Below are positions 22,076 through 24,219 of a stretch of 24,219 nucleotides of DNA, piece after piece. Below the pieces are notes generated by a model. That model saw nothing but the letters and a program-made list of their open reading frames with translations. It had not been told where the DNA came from and searched no databases. The DNA is from an uncultured Clostridia bacterium (GTDB lineage Bacteria; Bacillota; Clostridia; Peptostreptococcales; Anaerovoracaceae). Each line of letters begins with the position of its first letter. The stretch's first letter is position 1. A program made the translations under genes and the position numbers. The DNA is taken from the NCBI GenBank assembly GCA_938009115.1, contig CALLHZ010000012.1, positions 1 to 24,219 of the forward strand, read 5' to 3'.

Positions 22076-23131
22076 TCAGGAGGGCAGCCGTTCCAGCACC
22101 GAACAGACTACTGCGGTCTCATACCCCAGGGCGGAAAGACGTCGGGCGATGCGTGCCCTGGTCCGGTCGGTGACCGGTGCCCCGTCACCCTCTCCGCATT
22201 TTTCCAGAAGCGCGCCGGCCTGGCGAAGGGCCCTGTCCAGATCTCCTTCCATGTCCGGGGAGATTTTTTCGAGAACGGTGCGCGCCTGGTCGGCGGGCAC
22301 TCCTTTCCGGAGCAGCTCCTGCAGGATACGATACGTCCCCTTTCCCCGGGACATGGCTTTTCGGGCGTAGTTTTCTGCAAACCGTTCATCATCCAAAAAT
22401 CCGGATTCTTTGGCCTTTGAAACAGCTGCCTGTGCCGCCGGGAAATCATGACCTTTCCTGCGGAGTTTCTCCAGCAGTTCTTCAGCAGTGTGATCCTTTT
22501 GCGCCAGGAGATCAGCGGTATGTTCCTCCGCTGACTTCAAAGGGCAGCCATGGTCGGTAAAGTATCTGACCGTGACGTCTTCCTGCGGATGCGCCGCGCA
22601 GACGGCCGCCCAAAACCCATCCGCCACGGACAAGGGCCAAAGATATGCCGTATTTTCCGACCCTTCCCGGACGCAGGCGGCCGGATCACCCGTTTCGGCG
22701 ATCACAGAGAAGGTCGACAAACCATGGGAGATGCCGCGGCCCAGATATTTTACATAGCTTTCTTTACGGGTCCAAATATCTAAAAAAGCATCGGTCCAGT
22801 CTGCAGATCCTTCTTCCAGCCCTTCCAGATATGCCTGTTCAAAAGGATGCAAGGCTTTTAACACACCGGGGCGGACTGTTCTGCCTTTTTCCTCGATGTC
22901 GATCCCGACAGGTCCCCGGGGATCCGTGATGCAGACCCAATAGCGTGCGGTATGACTCACGGAGACATGGAACGGAATCCCCCCGCCGGGGCGGGCCTCC
23001 AGCATCAGTCTGCCGTTGGCTTCACGCCGTACCAAGATCCCTTCCGCACCCGAAAGAAGAAGGATCTTCCGAAGAAGATCCTCCGAATCATATTTCCTGC
23101 TTCGGTTTTTTTTCAGTACGAACAGCTCCAT
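22076..23131 (-). CDS. Fusion of 4'-phosphopantetheinyl transferase and RecX
   Basis: A single 351-residue frame carries two domains not usually joined. Residues 1 to about 195 are an Sfp-type phosphopantetheinyl transferase: FHVSVSH (54-60), the Mg-binding GIDIE with D78 and E80, and IWTRKESYVKYLGRGI with W120, K123, E124 and K128. Such enzymes activate carrier proteins with the CoA-derived arm. Residues about 202-348 match RecX, the RecA modulator: ELLEKLRRKGHD, SGFLDDERFAENYARKAM, GKGTYRILQELLRKGV and a third repeat ending RLSALGYETAVVCSVLERL. Both domains look complete. The start ATG 23131 overlaps the ATPase stop (TAATG). The linker around 190-205 is short and holds no in-frame Met with a ribosome binding site, so one fused product is expected. 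Confidence 0.85.
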   Translation of the reverse strand: MELFVLKKNRSRKYDSEDLLRKILLLSGAEGILVRREANGRLMLEARPGGGIPFHVSVSHTARYWVCITDPRGPVGIDIEEKGRTVRPGVLKALHPFEQAYLEGLEEGSADWTDAFLDIWTRKESYVKYLGRGISHGLSTFSVIAETGDPAACVREGSENTAYLWPLSVADGFWAAVCAAHPQEDVTVRYFTDHGCPLKSAEEHTADLLAQKDHTAEELLEKLRRKGHDFPAAQAAVSKAKESGFLDDERFAENYARKAMSRGKGTYRILQELLRKGVPADQARTVLEKISPDMEGDLDRALRQAGALLEKCGEGDGAPVTDRTRARIARRLSALGYETAVVCSVLERLPS

Positions 23132-24219
23132 TATTTATTGTCTTTCCGGACTATTTTATAGTAGAACAACCTCAACTCGTGGAACCACAAAGGCACTGTA
23201 GAGAGGATCAACAGGCGCTCCCATTCCTGGAGCGACAGCTCCACAGTTTCGAAAACACCCTCAAAGAAAGCGATCTCCGTCACAGCGATCTGCAGCAGCA
23301 ACCCAAAGAAGAATGCAAAGATCATCATCCGGTTTCTGGAATAATTCATGCGGAAGACCGAGGTTTTGACGTCGCGCATGCCCAGAGCATGGAACAGCTG
23401 GGAAACGCCCAACGTGGTAAAAGCGTAGGTCTGGCAACGCATAAAGGTATCGCCGATGAGCATCATCTCATTGATGCCTTCCACCGTAAGGCTCCTGCCT
23501 GCGGCAAGGAGCATTTCGATGGGAACGATCAAAAATGCCCCCAGAGTGATCGCGGCAATGACCGTTCCGTAGAACAGTGTGGTAGCCAGACCGCCGTGAG
23601 CAAAGAGATTTTCGCGAGGATCACGGGGACGTTCCTTCATGATGCCAGGCATCCCCTCGTCCACGCCCAGCGCCAAAGCCGGCATGGAATCGGTGATCAG
23701 ATTGACCCACAGGATGTGAATGGCTTTCAGGGGCGACAGCAGACCTGCGACGATGGCCGTACACATGGTGATGATTTCGCCGAAGTTGGAGGACAGAAGG
23801 AAAAGCACTGTCTTCCTGATATTGTGATAGATGACGCGGCCTTCGTGGATGGCCTTCTGGATGCTGGCAAAATTATCGTCGGTCAGGACCATGTCCGCAG
23901 CGCCCTTGGCCACGTCGGTCCCTGTAATGCCCATGGCGACGCCGATATCCGCCGCATTCAGAGAAGGCGCGTCATTCACGCCGTCTCCCGTCATGGACAC
24001 GATGTGGCCGTGGGAGCGGTAGGCGTTAACGATCATCACTTTGTTTTCCGGCGACACCCGGGCAAAGACCCGAAGATCCATCACCCTGCCGTTCAGTTCC
24101 TCCTGGGTCATGCGGGACAGCTCATCGCCGGCAATGCACTGGTCCGGAGAGTGAGCGATGCCCAGTTCCCTGGCGATGGCGAAGGCCGTATCCTTGTGAT
24201 CGCCGGTGATCATGACAGT
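23131..24219 (-). CDS. P2A-type calcium-transporting ATPase, C-terminal part
   Basis: The visible 362 residues are the C-terminal half of a P-type ATPase whose 5' end lies beyond the window. The last codons before the edge read TVMITGDH, the start of the hinge motif. Following motifs are FARVSPENK, MTGDGVNDAPSL and GITGTDVAKGAADMVLTDDNF of the P domain. Membrane helices follow: SSNFGEII (M5, with the Glu) and WVNLITDSMPALALG (M6, with N, T and D in the SERCA positions). These ion-site residues favour calcium export over sodium/potassium or heavy-metal transport. The protein ends with four further membrane segments and a short basic tail. The next gene starts on its stop codon. Confidence 0.93.
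   Translation of the reverse strand, partial: TVMITGDHKDTAFAIARELGIAHSPDQCIAGDELSRMTQEELNGRVMDLRVFARVSPENKVMIVNAYRSHGHIVSMTGDGVNDAPSLNAADIGVAMGITGTDVAKGAADMVLTDDNFASIQKAIHEGRVIYHNIRKTVLFLLSSNFGEIITMCTAIVAGLLSPLKAIHILWVNLITDSMPALALGVDEGMPGIMKERPRDPRENLFAHGGLATTLFYGTVIAAITLGAFLIVPIEMLLAAGRSLTVEGINEMMLIGDTFMRCQTYAFTTLGVSQLFHALGMRDVKTSVFRMNYSRNRMMIFAFFFGLLLQIAVTEIAFFEGVFETVELSLQEWERLLILSTVPLWFHELRLFYYKIVRKDNK

Noticed and set aside
22076..23131. Frameshift or two separate genes for PPTase and RecX
   Set aside because: The frame is continuous with no stop, both domains are in the same phase, and no ribosome binding site plus start occurs in the linker.

Overview
The window looks like a chromosomal segment of a fairly GC-rich anaerobic member of the Clostridia (Bacillota). 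The reasons are: a sigma-54 gene in front of glycolytic genes (a clostridial arrangement), strong GGAGG-type ribosome binding sites with occasional TTG starts, a B12-dependent class II ribonucleotide reductase, a eukaryote-like (type 2) isoleucyl-tRNA synthetase, and a dehydrogenase of the amino-acid-fermentation type. No phage, transposon, CRISPR array, rRNA or tRNA gene was seen. Species-level assignment is not possible by eye.

Layout. (1) 1-5384, minus strand: trmL, then from a good sigma-A promoter rpoN - pgk - tpiA - eno, with a further unidentified gene starting on the eno stop codon and leaving the window. (2) 5430-7646, plus strand: hom (no ACT domain), a SEC-C zinc-motif protein coupled by ATGA, and nth, closed by a bidirectional terminator shared with convergent nrdJ. 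(3) 7692-10125, minus strand: nrdJ, with a promoter overlapped by two NrdR boxes exactly three helical turns apart. (4) 10150-15220, plus strand: a catabolic island made of a GntR/FCD regulator with an apparent operator in its own promoter, a 3,5-diaminohexanoate-dehydrogenase-like enzyme, and a three-part TRAP transporter (DctP, DctQ, DctM), ending in a strong terminator. (5) 15316-18882, plus strand: three overlapping genes encoding a fold-type II PLP enzyme of unassigned function, a dynamin-like GTPase and a B3/B4-domain protein, ending in a terminator shared with ileS. (6) 18892-24219, minus strand: a P2A-type calcium ATPase (5' part outside the window), a phosphopantetheinyl transferase fused to RecX, then ileS from its own promoter.

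How the genes fit together. The rpoN cluster carries lower glycolysis but lacks cggR, gap and gpmI, which usually lie within it. The GntR-dehydrogenase-TRAP block reads as uptake and first oxidation of a small amino-acid-like carboxylate. The other lysine-fermentation genes are absent, so the true substrate is open. The most unusual items are the PPTase-RecX fusion, the PLP enzyme/dynamin-like GTPase/B3-B4 overlapping trio, and the orphan Kdd-like dehydrogenase beside a TRAP system.
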